Of a DNA stretch of 64,000 bases, positions 47,962 through 55,667 are shown one piece after another (position 1 is the first letter of the stretch; every line of letters starts with the position of its first letter). A program made the translations under genes and the position numbers. A model generated the notes under the pieces. That model was not told the DNA's origin. It searched no databases and saw only the letters and a list, made by a program, of their open reading frames with translations. Source of the stretch: Gammaproteobacteria bacterium (GTDB lineage Bacteria > Pseudomonadota > Gammaproteobacteria > Pseudomonadales > Pseudohongiellaceae); contig JAHEGE010000001.1 in NCBI GenBank assembly GCA_024639905.1, forward strand, positions 620,001-684,000, read 5' to 3'.

Positions 47962-48195
47962 ATGGTAACTGAACGGGACGAAGCGCTCTTTAACAGGGTG
48001 ATTGGCTTAGAAGAGAAATACAGCTTTCAAGAAGACACGTTGCAGCAACTGAACGACGTCGTTGCCAGACAGGGTTTGCAGATACTCGAGCTCGCCGCCC
48101 AACTCAAGAGTTGCAAAGAGCAACTCGAAGGGCTGCGCGAGCGCGGCACGGGAGAGGGTGAGGCGGCTATCGATGAGAGGCCGCCTCACTATTGA
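47962..48195 (+). CDS. slyX: SlyX family protein
   Basis: A 77-residue coiled-coil protein of unknown function. It begins MVTERDEALFNRVIGLEEKYSFQEDTLQQLNDVVARQ, closely matching the SlyX pattern of two heptad helices, and ends in the typical PPHY. It is transcribed away from the desaturase gene and ends 53 bp from the convergent cold-shock-domain gene. Confidence 0.92.
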   Translation: MVTERDEALFNRVIGLEEKYSFQEDTLQQLNDVVARQGLQILELAAQLKSCKEQLEGLRERGTGEGEAAIDERPPHY

Positions 48196-48248
48196 GGCTC
48201 AAACGGCTAGGGCTAAGGCGGCCGGGCGTGAGGCTGCCGAACTCGCGT

Positions 48249-48734
48249 CTAGTCGACGGCGACCACGTCATCCGCCTGCGGTCCCTTGTCGCCGTCACTC
48301 ACGGAATATTCGACCCTCGCGCCGTCGCGCAGGCTGCGGTGCCCCTCTCCGCGGATAGAGCGGAAATGAACAAACACATCCTCGCCGCTGTCGCGAGTAA
48401 TGAAGCCGAATCCCTTGGTTGCATTGAACCACTTCACGTTACCGCATTCTCGAGCCGCACTGTATTGCTTGGGTGAGCGATCGGAAGCGCTTGAGCGTTG
48501 GCGTTTCGCGTTGCTAGTTTTTTTCTTGGGTTTTTTCTTAGCGCTGCGTGTGACTGGGCGCGCGAGGACGGCCGACAGGAAAGACAGCAGCGCGATGCAC
48601 GCAAGGAGAGCGATGCTCGTCTCTAGGGGTTCGACGTTAGCCCCGGTAACGCTTGGATTGCTACTGAGGTAAAAAACGGGGTAGCTGAGGAGTAGGGTGA
48701 AAAAAACGGCGATGAGGTACGGATTCTTTTGCAT
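48249..48734 (-). CDS. Membrane-anchored cold-shock-domain protein
   Basis: A 161-residue protein. Two hydrophobic segments (about 8-24, YLIAVFFTLLLSYPVFYL, and about 40-58, SIALLACIALLSFLSAVL) precede a very basic linker (KKKPKKKTSNAKRQR). A full cold-shock domain follows (about 97-161). The RNA-binding motifs are KGFGFI (RNP1) and VFVHF (RNP2). Cold-shock domains bind single-stranded RNA or DNA and melt structure, so this one would hold nucleic acid at the inner membrane. Known membrane CSD proteins (DUF1294 type) have the domain first and the membrane part second, the reverse of this order. The function is unknown. Confidence 0.85.
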   Translation of the reverse strand: MQKNPYLIAVFFTLLLSYPVFYLSSNPSVTGANVEPLETSIALLACIALLSFLSAVLARPVTRSAKKKPKKKTSNAKRQRSSASDRSPKQYSAARECGNVKWFNATKGFGFITRDSGEDVFVHFRSIRGEGHRSLRDGARVEYSVSDGDKGPQADDVVAVD

Positions 48735-48957
48735 GCTGAGCGGGGTCCCTGTGAGCTTATTATTGTCATTTTTTACAAAAGCTTATTGGATTAGTTTAAT
48801 TCATGTTTGCAGCAAGTTCTAGGGGTGCTGATAAGTGATCAGGGCCTGCGCCGCTGTCTTGTTATTGCCCCTTCAGGTCATGATCACTTCAGCTTCGATT
48901 CAGTTTGCCTGCGCTAACTTGTGTTCAACAAATGCGTTAACACACAGGAGAATAGCC
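48735..48957. other. Divergent regulatory region before the glycine-zipper gene
   Basis: About 220 bp, AT-rich near 48760-48830. It holds a PhoP-box-like direct repeat at 48793-48809. A frame open from 48835 is continuous with the glycine-zipper gene, but the ribosome site lies at the ATG at 48958. Confidence 0.45.
48793..48809 (+). promoter_or_regulatory. PhoP-box-like direct repeat
   Basis: AGTTTA, five bases, TGTTTG: a direct repeat at 11-base spacing. It matches ten of twelve positions of the enterobacterial PhoP box (T/G GTTTA N5 T/G GTTTA). It sits about 150 bp before the glycine-zipper gene, in front of a PhoP/PhoQ-like pair. No good -10 is correctly placed. Confidence 0.3.
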
Positions 48958-49557
48958 ATGAGACAGTCAATAAGATCGGGTTTACAGCACAGAGCCGCTA
49001 TGCCGACTCGGCGAAGCGGCCGATTGAACGCGCTATCCCTCGGGGCGCTTGCTGCTTTGTCGGGTGTCGTGGGTCTCGCCGCCAGCAGCGCCGCTGTCGC
49101 GCAGATCAGTTATGAGACTGTAGCGGTGGTTTCCAGCCAGCCCGTCTACCAACGCACGCGGGTGGAGAGCCCGCAACAGCGCTGCGCGGAAGAGCGCGTC
49201 TACGTAGAGAGGCGGGGATCATCGTCACAGACCCCGGTTATTGTGAGTACGATACTTGGTGGTGCGATCGGCAATGCGGTGGGCCACAACAAAAGTAACA
49301 AGCGCGTGGGGGCTGTGCTGGGTGCCGTTTTGGGGAACAGCGTAGGGCGTGATATCGCGCGTCAGAAGCGTGGCGAGGAAGGCGGGTATTACGAGGTCGC
49401 GGAGCGCTGCGAGACCGTGTTTGTGGCTCACGACGAGGAGCGGCTAATCGGTTACGATGTCGTCTACAATTACCGTGGCCAGCAGTATACGGTGAGGACG
49501 CAGTCTGATCCTGGTGCCGAGCTGGAATTGAAAATCGATGTGCAACCCGTATTTTAG
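48958..49557 (+). CDS. Glycine-zipper 2TM (SlyB/17-kDa antigen-like) envelope protein
   Basis: A 199-residue exported protein. A signal segment lies at about residues 21-44 (LSLGALAALSGVVGLAASSAAVAQ). The glycine zipper is at about 101-135: STILGGAIGNAVGHNKSNKR, then VGAVLGAVLGNSVG. The two pairs of glycine-spaced helices are typical of outer-membrane or periplasmic 17-kDa-antigen proteins. The C-terminal domain (YDVVYNYRGQQYTVRTQSDPGAEL) is also typical of that family. There is no lipobox cysteine, unlike SlyB. The ATG at 48958 has AGGAG ten bases upstream. It is followed by the PepSY and two-component genes in the same direction. Confidence 0.88.
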   Translation: MRQSIRSGLQHRAAMPTRRSGRLNALSLGALAALSGVVGLAASSAAVAQISYETVAVVSSQPVYQRTRVESPQQRCAEERVYVERRGSSSQTPVIVSTILGGAIGNAVGHNKSNKRVGAVLGAVLGNSVGRDIARQKRGEEGGYYEVAERCETVFVAHDEERLIGYDVVYNYRGQQYTVRTQSDPGAELELKIDVQPVF

Positions 49558-49603
49558 CGATAAGACTTGTCGTCGCCCGACGGATTTGGAGGATAAATAA
49601 GCA

Positions 49604-49939
49604 GTGCTGACTCAGCTCTTCAAGGTGGTTGCCTCTACGGCACTTGTTAGTGTCTTCGCTGCGTCAGCGTTGGGACAATCCACTCAAGACTTACAAACGC
49701 AGCTGGAGCCTGGCCGCCGAGGACAGCGTGCGCCCACGGCGCTGCAGGAAGGGCAGGTACTCTTGAGTGAGCGCCAGGCAGTCTCACGGGCGCGGTCGCA
49801 GTTCTCAGGCAATGTCTTGCGTATTAGCCTGGTCGGAGACGGCAATAATCGGCGATATCAGATTCGCATGGAGAAAGAAGGCAAGGTCTTTACCGTGTTC
49901 GTTCATGCGCGCACAGGCAAGATTACCCGTGGCGGTTAG
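49604..49939 (+). CDS. Small exported PepSY-domain protein
   Basis: A 111-residue protein with a signal peptide (about 1-24, core VASTALVSVFAASALG) and one PepSY domain at about 50-110 (LSERQAVSRARSQFSGNVLRISLVG, then YQIRMEKEGKVFTVFVHARTGKI). PepSY domains inhibit proteases or modulate sensors in the envelope. The start is GTG at 49604 with GGAGG about 12 bases upstream. It is 46 bp after the glycine-zipper gene and 50 bp before the response regulator. This placement recalls PepSY genes next to BqsRS/CarSR two-component systems, suggesting it tunes the kinase. Confidence 0.85.
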   Translation: MLTQLFKVVASTALVSVFAASALGQSTQDLQTQLEPGRRGQRAPTALQEGQVLLSERQAVSRARSQFSGNVLRISLVGDGNNRRYQIRMEKEGKVFTVFVHARTGKITRGG

Positions 49940-49989
49940 AGCCTGCGGGTGTTCGAGCGCCGGTCGGGACGAGTAAAGCGGAGACGGAT

Positions 49990-50670
49990 ATGCGGCTTTT
50001 GTTGATTGAAGATGACACGCAGCTGCGAGAGCAGTTACAAGAAGGCTTGCTGAATAACGGCTTCGTCGTTGATTCCGCAGCTGATGCACAAACTGGCCTC
50101 TATTTCGGGCGAGAATTCGACTACGACGCAGCGATTATAGACCTCGGCCTTCCAGAGATGGATGGTATCGAATTAATACAACGGCTGCGCTCCGAGGAGC
50201 GCGTATTTCCTGTGCTCGTCTTAACCGCCCGCGGTGACTGGCACGAAAAGGTCAAAGCGCTTAACGCCGGCGCCGACGATTACGTTGTGAAACCCTATCA
50301 GTTGGAAGAGGTGGTCGCGCGGATCAATGCGTTGGTTCGGCGCGCCGCAGGTCTGGCAAAGTCGGCGCTGCGCTTCGGCCCGCTGCATGTAGATTTCAGC
50401 GCCAAACGCCTTACGTTGTCCGGCAAACCCATTGAGCTCACCGCCTACGAGTACAAGCTTATTGAATACTTGATCATTCACGCGGGCAAGGTCGTGTCGA
50501 AAGCCGAGCTCACGGAACACCTCTATGCTCAGGATCATGATCGTGACAGTAACGTGTTGGAGGTGTTTGTTCGTCGTCTTCGTCAGAAACTCGACCCGGA
50601 GGAGACACTCAACCCTATTGAAACGGTGCGGGGGCAGGGATACCGCTTCGAGCTAAAGGTGGATAGCTAG
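49990..50670 (+). CDS. OmpR/PhoP-family response regulator
   Basis: A 226-residue regulator. The receiver domain has the acidic pair in LIEDD (D8-D9), phospho-acceptor D51 (AIIDLGLPEMDG), T79 and K101 (VVKPY). The winged-helix DNA-binding domain (about 130-224) shows ELTAYEYKLIEYLIIHAGKVVSKAEL and the recognition segment DSNVLEVFVRRLRQKLD. It most resembles PhoP among OmpR-type regulators. The kinase gene begins 19 bp later, so the two form a pair, and the upstream envelope genes are plausible targets. Confidence 0.95.
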   Translation: MRLLLIEDDTQLREQLQEGLLNNGFVVDSAADAQTGLYFGREFDYDAAIIDLGLPEMDGIELIQRLRSEERVFPVLVLTARGDWHEKVKALNAGADDYVVKPYQLEEVVARINALVRRAAGLAKSALRFGPLHVDFSAKRLTLSGKPIELTAYEYKLIEYLIIHAGKVVSKAELTEHLYAQDHDRDSNVLEVFVRRLRQKLDPEETLNPIETVRGQGYRFELKVDS

Positions 50671-50689
50671 TATCGCAACTACACCGTCA

Positions 50690-52102
50690 ATGCCGCCGCT
50701 TTTTCGCAGCAGGCGCTACTCGCTGCGAGCACGCATGCTCTTGGTGTTGAGTTGCGTCCTCGTTTTATTCTTCGGCCTCTCAGGTCTTGCCCTCGATCGA
50801 GCCTACCGCAATAGTGTTGAGGCCGGCGCGGCTGAACGTCTGCAAGTGCAGGTGTATCTCCTTCTCGCAGCGCTCGAACAGGAGGGCGGCGAGTTCTTTG
50901 TCATTGAGACGATTCAGGAGCCGCGCTACGCACTATTGAACTCGGGCCTTTATGGCTTCGTGCAGGATGCACGGGACGTGGAGCTCTGGCGCAGCGATTC
51001 AGCGAGAGCGCTAAATCTGAGTGAAACAGCGGGTGAGGCTAGTGCGCCGGGGGTGGGCGAGTCGCGTTTTGAAACCGTGGAAGATGCGTCCGGTGCGGCG
51101 CTTTTCCAATTTCGTTACGGCATTCTTTGGGAGGGTGAGGCGACGCCGTATGTGGTTAGCGTGCTCGAGCTCGGAGCGCCTTACTTTGCCCAGATTCGTG
51201 ACTTTAGGCGCAGCCTTGGCCAGTGGTTAGGTGGGGCTGCCGTGCTGTTGTTACTTGCGCTGGTCGCCTTGTTAGGCTGGGGGCTTCGACCCCTAAGTCA
51301 GCTTTCTCGGCAATTGCAGCGCATTGAGGCCGGCACTGCCGAGCGCCTGGATGGCGACTACCCAGCCGAGCTCGCTGGTCTGACAACCAACCTCAATCGT
51401 CTAATCGAGTCCGAGCGCCGGCAACGCGAGCGCTATCGCACGACGTTAGCGGACCTAGCCCATAGTTTGAAAACGCCTCTTTCTGTAGCTACCGGAGCCC
51501 TGCGTGAGTTGGCCGATTCTCAGGCGCCGCAGAGGCAGGCCCGTCTTCCTGAGCGTGTCGAGGAGATTAATGCGGCGCTGAACAGAATGGACCAAATCGT
51601 CGCCTATCAGCTGCAGAGGGCGGTTGCTTCGCGCAGAGAATCATCGCTTGCGGCGAGAGTAGAGATCAGTGACGCGATTCAAAATTTACTCGCTGCGCTA
51701 TCCAAGGTTTACGCCGAGCGCGCTATCGTCGTCACTACTCGACTCGAAGCGGGGTTGGTTTTCCGTGGCGACGAACGTGATTTGCTGGAGGTTCTCGGCA
51801 ATGTCCTCGATAACGCGTTCAAATACTCCCACACCGCGGTGCTGATAACGACTCGACGACTCTCTCGTTCGGCTATAGAGATCGTTGTTGATGATGACGG
51901 TCCGGGTATCCCGCTGAGCAAACGGGCCTTTGTCCTGCAGCGCGGAGCACGCGCCGATACACTGGCGAAAGGGCAGGGTATTGGGCTCGCTGTCGTTAGC
52001 GACATCGTGGCCAGTTATGATGGGGAGGTGCAAATAGCTGAGAGCGAATTGGGCGGCGCTCGTTTTAGTCTTCGCTTTACGCAGGCGGTATCCGAGCTCT
52101 GA
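50690..52102 (+). CDS. PhoQ-like sensor histidine kinase
   Basis: An inner-membrane kinase of 470 residues. Two membrane segments (about 15-35 and about 178-201) flank a periplasmic sensor of about 140 residues. A HAMP linker follows, with the phospho-histidine at H258 (DLAHSLKTPLSV). The ATPase has N (EVLGNVLDNAFKYS), G1 (VDDDGPGIP) and G2 (GQGIGLAVV) boxes. The sensor resembles PhoQ in length and in the YALLNSGLYGFV and FRYGILWE segments, but the acidic patch that binds divalent cations in PhoQ is not obvious, so the signal is open. Confidence 0.93.
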   Translation: MPPLFRSRRYSLRARMLLVLSCVLVLFFGLSGLALDRAYRNSVEAGAAERLQVQVYLLLAALEQEGGEFFVIETIQEPRYALLNSGLYGFVQDARDVELWRSDSARALNLSETAGEASAPGVGESRFETVEDASGAALFQFRYGILWEGEATPYVVSVLELGAPYFAQIRDFRRSLGQWLGGAAVLLLLALVALLGWGLRPLSQLSRQLQRIEAGTAERLDGDYPAELAGLTTNLNRLIESERRQRERYRTTLADLAHSLKTPLSVATGALRELADSQAPQRQARLPERVEEINAALNRMDQIVAYQLQRAVASRRESSLAARVEISDAIQNLLAALSKVYAERAIVVTTRLEAGLVFRGDERDLLEVLGNVLDNAFKYSHTAVLITTRRLSRSAIEIVVDDDGPGIPLSKRAFVLQRGARADTLAKGQGIGLAVVSDIVASYDGEVQIAESELGGARFSLRFTQAVSEL

Positions 52103-52122
52103 CCTGCAGCCTAAGGAGAGGC

Positions 52123-52881
52123 TTAAGAGAGCGAGCCGCCTATAACAGCAGCAAGGGTCATGCAGAATAGAAACCATTTGATTGCTTTCGGTGAGGCTTT
52201 CACCGCAACCTTGACCGCGATCTGTGCACCTGTCATCGAACCTAACGCGAGGATCAGGCCTGGTGCCCAAGAGACAAGATCGAAGGCGATAAAGACAGCC
52301 AACGCAACGCTCGTAAAGGCCAGAGCGCAGACCGTTTTTAAGGCATTAGCGCGCAGTAAATCATAGTGCAGCCCCCCCGCCAGCGCGGCGAGTAACATGA
52401 AGCCTACTCCTGCCTGCACGAATCCCCCGTAGATCCCGGCAACGAAAAGCCCCCACCATGCGGAGCGGCTCTGCGACGGTGTGAGTGCCACAGTGTCTGG
52501 TGGATAGGCAATCATCGCAGGCCTGACGAGTATGACGAGTGTCATGCACAAGATTGTGCCGAGCAAAAGTGGCTTTAGGTAGAGATTCGGTAAAAGCGCC
52601 GCCAGCAGAGCCCCGAGAACTCCACCGAGTAGGGTGGGTATTAATATGGGGACTATGGCCTTGCGATCGAGGGTCTTGTGTTTGTCGTAACCGCGAACGC
52701 CTACTAAACACTGCAGCATGACCGCCACCCGATTGCTGCCGTTGGCGACGTCTGCGGGGAGTCCAAGCATCATCAATACGGGCAGAGTAAGGTTGGAGCC
52801 TCCTCCTGCCACCGTGTTGATTGCACCTGCAAAAAAACCAGTCACGCACAGCAGCGCGAAGGTTGAGACCGTGATGTCCAT
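52123..52881 (-). CDS. TauE/SafE (TSUP) family permease
   Basis: A 252-residue inner-membrane protein with about eight hydrophobic segments. The family's duplicated motif is visible as FFAGAINTVAGGGSNLTLPVLMMLG near residue 15 and AGIYGGFVQAGVGFMLLAALA near residue 150. Members export sulfite, sulfoacetate or related small anions; the substrate here is unknown. It stands alone, convergent with the sensor kinase gene. Confidence 0.9.
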   Translation of the reverse strand: MDITVSTFALLCVTGFFAGAINTVAGGGSNLTLPVLMMLGLPADVANGSNRVAVMLQCLVGVRGYDKHKTLDRKAIVPILIPTLLGGVLGALLAALLPNLYLKPLLLGTILCMTLVILVRPAMIAYPPDTVALTPSQSRSAWWGLFVAGIYGGFVQAGVGFMLLAALAGGLHYDLLRANALKTVCALAFTSVALAVFIAFDLVSWAPGLILALGSMTGAQIAVKVAVKASPKAIKWFLFCMTLAAVIGGSLS

Positions 52882-53158
52882 TGTGAGGCCTCTTGTGGCG
52901 GTAGGGCTGCGTCTACAGGGAGGGCCGCGAAATGCCCGTTAGGTCAAATTATCACACAGTCCGATGATGAAATCCGCACTCTCTCCCAGCGGCAGTAATG
53001 GCGTGGGGCTCTGTTCCCGACATCGCGGGTGGGACAAATAATGTCCGGAAATCGCTTTGGCGCCTAGCGCGCACTAAGCTTGATTTAGACGCGAGTAATG
53101 AATCGCCTTTCTCGCGTCGGGCCGGCGCGCTGCTGCGCGTTGAAAACGGAAGAGGGTG
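52882..53158. other. Divergent region between TauE gene and pilV
   Basis: About 277 bp. It holds a perfect 8-base inverted repeat, GACGCGAG at 53088-53095 and CTCGCGTC at 53111-53118, about 40 bp before pilV. The arms are too far apart for a compact terminator and have no T-run, so they look more like an operator. No promoter could be placed with confidence. Confidence 0.4.
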
Positions 53159-53605
53159 ATGCGAGAACGGTTTTTTCCTGAGACAGACGTCCTTATTGCC
53201 CCGCATCCGCGCCCGTGGGGATCTAGCTTGATAGACGTTGTCGTCGCGCTATTGATTTTTAGTATTGGTCTATTGGGATTCCTAGGCCTGCAGACGATGA
53301 GCCTGAAGGCGAACCGTAGCACCTATTATCGCAGCGTCGCCGTGTCGATCGCGGAAGAGGTTGTCGAGCGAGAAAGGGCCAACGCTGCCGCCGCTGATGT
53401 CGATGAGTTCCTCGCCCGAACCCTCGCCATACTGCCGTCGGGTCAGTCGCGCATTTGCCGGGATGCCACGCCAAACGATGGCAGCCCGAAGGTGCCAGCG
53501 TGCGATGACTCGTCTCTTCAGCGAGTGGTGAAGGTCTGGTGGGATGACGATTTCGATGGCGCGGCCGAGGCGCGTGTTGTCATGATGTGGGCGCCTCCGG
53601 GGTGA
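53159..53605 (+). CDS. pilV: Type IV pilus minor pilin PilV
   Basis: Minor pilin that, with PilW and PilX, primes assembly of the type IV pilus at the inner membrane. After a 22-residue leader the prepilin site is G-SSLIDVVVALLIFSIGLLGFLGL. Position +5 is Asp, where almost all pilins have Glu. The hydrophobic helix and the following MSLKANRSTYYRSVAVSIAEE match PilV. It is 148 aa from the ATG at 53159; a GTG at 53156 is possible. It overlaps pilW by four bases. The body contains two cysteine pairs that may form disulfides. Confidence 0.88.
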   Translation: MRERFFPETDVLIAPHPRPWGSSLIDVVVALLIFSIGLLGFLGLQTMSLKANRSTYYRSVAVSIAEEVVERERANAAAADVDEFLARTLAILPSGQSRICRDATPNDGSPKVPACDDSSLQRVVKVWWDDDFDGAAEARVVMMWAPPG

Positions 53606-54531
53606 CTGCTTGCGGGCAGAGAAGGCGTCATCGTTTGCGAGGCTTGTCTCTCGTCGAGTTCTTGATTGCGACGGTGTTATCTCTGTTTATGAGCGGTGCT
53701 GCCATACAGGTCTATATCGGCGCACGCACCTTGCGGAACGAACTCAGTGCTCAGCAGGCTATCCAAGAGGGGGCTCGGTTAGCGCTGAGCATCGTTGGCG
53801 AGAGGCTGCGTCTGGCGGGGTACTGGGGCTGCATGGGCTCGTTAGGGGGCGGCGGCGATTTTCGTCAGTTTGCTCTTCAAGCTTGGGAGGCGGGGGGGTC
53901 CGCCTACGGCCAAGTACTAGAGCTCGCAGCCGAGGGAGCGCCAATTGCTGTCACCCAAAAAGGCTGGCATATCGACGAGGCAATGGCTGTCCCGCCGTCT
54001 GTCGTGGCGCTGAGTGGTAGCGATATTTTCCGCACGTGGAACGCCGAGCCTGGGACCTGCAATGTTGACGGCTTAGAAGTTGTCAGCGGCGCTGCAACGA
54101 GCGATCAATTGGCTGCGGGAGGGAATGTGCAGAGCAGCGTGTTCTTCTTGTCGAAGCGGGGTGGTGCCGCGGCGAGCCCACCCTCACTCTATGTCTTGAG
54201 GCCTAGTGATGAAGGCGAAAAATCGGTCTCCGAAGAGCTAGTTGAGGGGGTTGAGAATATGCAGCTCTTGTTCGGAATGCTCGATGCTGAGGGGGCGACG
54301 GTTTTTCGGGATGCGGCGAGTGTTACCGATTTTTCCTTAGTGACCAGCGTTCGAGTTGAGCTTCTGATGCACTCGGTTGGCTATTCGGCTCCGGGTGACG
54401 GCGGAGTATTGGCGTTTCATGGGGTCAGCTACTCTGTCAATTCAGCAGCCGCGCGTTTGCCGCGAGATGGCCGTCTGCGCTCTGTCTATGAGGCGACGTT
54501 TACGCTACGTAATCCGACACGCAGCAGGTAA
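53602..54531 (+). CDS. pilW: Type IV pilus minor pilin PilW
   Basis: A prepilin-like protein of 309 residues. The leader ends with RGLSLVEFLIATVLSLF, with Glu at +5, and is followed by GARTLRNELSAQQAIQEGARLALSIVGERLRLAGYWGC, characteristic of PilW. The start GTG at 53602 overlaps the pilV stop (GTGA). An alternative GTG at 53587 has no advantage. The large C-terminal region is the pseudopilin head. It is followed by pilX 4 bp later, forming one operon with pilV. Confidence 0.9.
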   Translation: MTACGQRRRHRLRGLSLVEFLIATVLSLFMSGAAIQVYIGARTLRNELSAQQAIQEGARLALSIVGERLRLAGYWGCMGSLGGGGDFRQFALQAWEAGGSAYGQVLELAAEGAPIAVTQKGWHIDEAMAVPPSVVALSGSDIFRTWNAEPGTCNVDGLEVVSGAATSDQLAAGGNVQSSVFFLSKRGGAAASPPSLYVLRPSDEGEKSVSEELVEGVENMQLLFGMLDAEGATVFRDAASVTDFSLVTSVRVELLMHSVGYSAPGDGGVLAFHGVSYSVNSAAARLPRDGRLRSVYEATFTLRNPTRSR

Positions 54532-54535
54532 AAGG

Positions 54536-55228
54536 ATGAGGGACAAAGTCACGGTCAGAACAAGGTGCAGCGCTCAGCGGATACCCTTCCCGCGCAGTTC
54601 GATTGACGGTGCCGCGTTGCTGATGTGTCTAGTCTTGCTTGTCCCGCTTCTACTCCTGGGAGCGTCGGCGATGGAGTCCGCTGTGCTTGGCGAGAAGATG
54701 GCGTCAAATACGGAGGATCGGAGTCGGGCATTTCATGCAGCCGAGATGGCCATCGTCAGCGGAGAGTCATGGCTTAGACGGCAATCGCTCCCTCCGGCAG
54801 CAACAGAGAGCGGGGCTCTGGGAGTCTGGTCGGTAGAGGGATTGAGTCATATCGGAGCAGGGGTGTGGTGGCAGCATCGGGATACCGATTTAGAGTGGTG
54901 GGCCGAAAACGGGATAGGCGTAGCGACTGGGAGCGAGCTTGCTCAGCCGGCAGCCTTCATTATCGAACAGCTCGCTATCCACCTACACGCAAGCCAAGCC
55001 GAATCGGGCCTAAGCGCGAGTGACCATGAGGTCGCCAAGTCTCAGCGGGCGACGGTGCTTTATCGGCTTACGGCACTTGGCGTAGGCCGCAGCGCATCGA
55101 GCCGAGTGCGATTGCAGTCGACGTTCTTGCGCGAGTTTGTTCCTAGCGTGTCACAGGGCGATGTCGAGGCTGCGGACGGAAACGGTGCTGAGATTAAGGG
55201 AAGACTCTCGTGGAGGCAGCTTGACTAG
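54536..55228 (+). CDS. pilX: Type IV pilus minor pilin PilX
   Basis: A 230-residue GspK/PilX-type pilin. The N-terminal helix reads DGAALLMCLVLLVPLLLLGASAM; Glu+5 is absent, which is normal for this class. EKMASNTEDRSRAFHAAEMAI is the PilX signature that follows. I place the start at the ATG at 54536, four bases after the pilW stop, after AAAAGG. A longer frame to 54377 lies inside pilW. Its 3' end overlaps the pilE start by eight bases, leaving no room for pilY1. Confidence 0.88.
   Translation: MRDKVTVRTRCSAQRIPFPRSSIDGAALLMCLVLLVPLLLLGASAMESAVLGEKMASNTEDRSRAFHAAEMAIVSGESWLRRQSLPPAATESGALGVWSVEGLSHIGAGVWWQHRDTDLEWWAENGIGVATGSELAQPAAFIIEQLAIHLHASQAESGLSASDHEVAKSQRATVLYRLTALGVGRSASSRVRLQSTFLREFVPSVSQGDVEAADGNGAEIKGRLSWRQLD
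55212..55223 (+). promoter_or_regulatory. Ribosome site and TTG start of pilE
   Basis: GGAGG at 55212-55216, inside the end of pilX, lies four bases before a TTG at 55221. This is the only start with a good ribosome site that leaves a short prepilin leader, and it decides the pilE start. Confidence 0.6.
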
Positions 55229-55667
55229 CATAAGGCAAAGGACGAGTGGCATGTCGTTGATCGAATTGCTCATCGTGCTGTTTATTACGGCGATTCTTGG
55301 ATCGCTGGCTTTACCCAGCTATAGGGCGCTGGTTCTCCTCTCAGGCCGGGCCGAAGCTAAGCGCGAACTGCTAGCAATGGCGTCCGATCAGGAGCGCTAT
55401 TTTTCCCGGTTTGCCACCTATCTCGATGACGCGACGCCGCTTGAGTCTCCCGCACAGCCTGGGCGTCAGCGGAGTAGTGCTGGGGCGCGCTACACACTCT
55501 CGGTTACTGCCTGCGCGGACGGTGAGTTAAGTCATTGCTTCGTCGCGACGGCGACGCCGAATGCGGCGCAGCAGGCCGATGTCTGTACGAGTCTTAGTCT
55601 CGATAGCTGGGGGAGGAAAGCCGCCACTGTTAAACAGGGAGATGAGCAAGGCTGCTGGCTGCGCTAA
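55221..55667 (+). CDS. pilE: Type IV minor pilin PilE
   Basis: A 148-residue pilin-like protein. From the TTG at 55221 the leader is short and basic (TSIRQRTSG) and the mature N-terminus is MSLIELLIVLFITAILGSLALPSYR. Glu is at +5 and Met replaces the usual Phe at +1. AEAKRELLAMASDQERYFSRFATY is typical of PilE. Four cysteines occur in the C-terminal half. The family's minor pilin PilE helps start the pilus tip; a major pilin is possible but less likely given its operon. It overlaps the convergent fimT-like stop by four bases. Confidence 0.88.
   Translation: MTSIRQRTSGMSLIELLIVLFITAILGSLALPSYRALVLLSGRAEAKRELLAMASDQERYFSRFATYLDDATPLESPAQPGRQRSSAGARYTLSVTACADGELSHCFVATATPNAAQQADVCTSLSLDSWGRKAATVKQGDEQGCWLR

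Noticed and set aside
53060..53078. GG-N10-GC pattern resembling a sigma-54 promoter upstream of pilV
   Set aside because: Only the GG/GC spacing fits; the TTGC part of the -12 element is missing.
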